Under the pieces are notes generated by a model that saw only the letters and a list, made by a program, of their open reading frames with translations, searched no databases and was not told where the DNA came from. The translations under genes were made by a program, and so were the position numbers. 6,981 bases of DNA, from NCBI GenBank assembly GCA_024684155.1, contig JAIKXK010000317.1, positions 1 to 6,981 on the forward strand. Reading direction: 5' to 3'. Each line of letters opens with the position of its first letter. Positions within the stretch are counted from its first letter, which is position 1. This document shows, piece after piece, positions 6,517 through 6,981 of the stretch. Origin of the DNA: Lachnospiraceae bacterium. Lineage in GTDB: Bacteria > Bacillota > Clostridia > Lachnospirales > Lachnospiraceae.

Positions 6517-6981
6517 ATGGGATACTGGAGCTGTAGTCTATATGGCAATGATGCTTCACTGGATGCAAGAGATACTTATCTTGTGCGATTAGAATTAGCC
6601 GATAGTGATGAAGAGGCATTAGAGCAAACAAAAAAAGAACTCGAAGAATTTATAGGGACAGATGAGGAATGCCTGATTTGGTATGCTCTTGCTGATACAC
6701 AGTGGAAGATAGGACGCCTTTGCGATGAAGTAAAAGGAAAAGCCTTTGAATTTTTAGCGCAAAATGGCGGTGAAGAATTATTTGAAGGCCGTGAACGGGA
6801 AAAATGGGGAGCAATACTGCGAAAGTTAGAGGATAAATTAAATAGCCCTATGAAGCCTTATAAAAAGATAAAGAAATTTGAGCAATTAGAATTGTGGAAT
6901 ATGGGAGACGTGTATGCATATCAGTTTTCTACAAAAGAGGCGGAAGAATCCGGTATATATAAGAAATATATATTGATGCAA
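6517..6981 (+). CDS. Second immunity-like protein, paralogue of the first, truncated by the window end
   Basis: 155 codons are visible, and the frame is still open at the edge. It starts MGYWSCSLYGNDASLDARDTY and keeps WYALADTQWKIGRL, the LEDKLNSPMKPYKKIKK stretch and WNMGDVYAYQF. Aligned by eye with the first copy there are no gaps, about 62 base differences in 465 and about 22 residue differences in 155 (roughly 86% each). Fifteen of the residue changes fall in the first 73 codons, several changing charge. AGAGGAG (6504-6510) gives a good ribosome binding site. It follows a toxin-tail remnant instead of a toxin gene, so it is probably an orphan immunity gene giving protection against a related toxin allele. 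If it matches the first copy, about 141 codons lie beyond the window. Confidence 0.88.
   Translation, partial: MGYWSCSLYGNDASLDARDTYLVRLELADSDEEALEQTKKELEEFIGTDEECLIWYALADTQWKIGRLCDEVKGKAFEFLAQNGGEELFEGREREKWGAILRKLEDKLNSPMKPYKKIKKFEQLELWNMGDVYAYQFSTKEAEESGIYKKYILMQ

Noticed and set aside
6264..6548. 94-residue minus-strand frame across the spacer
   Set aside because: It overlaps both immunity genes antisense, has no ribosome binding site, and its Ile/Leu/Pro-rich composition is typical of antisense translation.

Overview
This looks like an accessory locus from a low-GC Gram-positive bacterium, most likely a gut-type Clostridia/Lachnospiraceae relative. The pointers are AGGAG-type ribosome binding sites, AT-rich codon use, and a WapA-style secreted RHS/YD-repeat protein; the taxon itself is inference. 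All real genes are on the + strand. The locus is a polymorphic toxin system: a very large secreted YD-repeat carrier with a C-terminal nuclease, an adjacent putative immunity gene, and a second, diverged copy of that immunity gene running off the right edge.

Region 55-1659 encodes a signal peptide, an N-terminal beta-rich module resembling phage tail structural domains, three fibronectin type III-like domains and an Ig-like domain. Region 1586-5461, one base out of frame, encodes the rest of the same protein: the DUF6531-like entry motif, a long YD-repeat shell with three long-period repeats, the RHS-associated core, two hydrophobic segments and a GIY-YIG nuclease domain. The conserved entry motif is split across the frame change. 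Dropping one T from the T6 run at 1620-1625 restores one continuous frame of 1801 residues, so the two ORFs are best read as one gene with a +1-type frameshift (real mutation, recoding or sequence error).

The toxin stop is followed 10 nt later by the ATG of a 296-residue cytosolic protein (5472-6362), the presumed immunity protein. After it, a 154-bp spacer carries a near-perfect hairpin and then a scar: the last ten codons of the toxin, with a stop, directly in front of a second immunity-like gene (6517 to the window end, about 86% identical over 155 codons). This fits duplication or recombination of toxin-immunity cassettes, with the second toxin lost except for its final codons. The working model is that the carrier is exported, the YD shell encloses the toxin, the nuclease enters a neighbouring cell and cuts nucleic acid, and the immunity proteins protect the producer and its kin.
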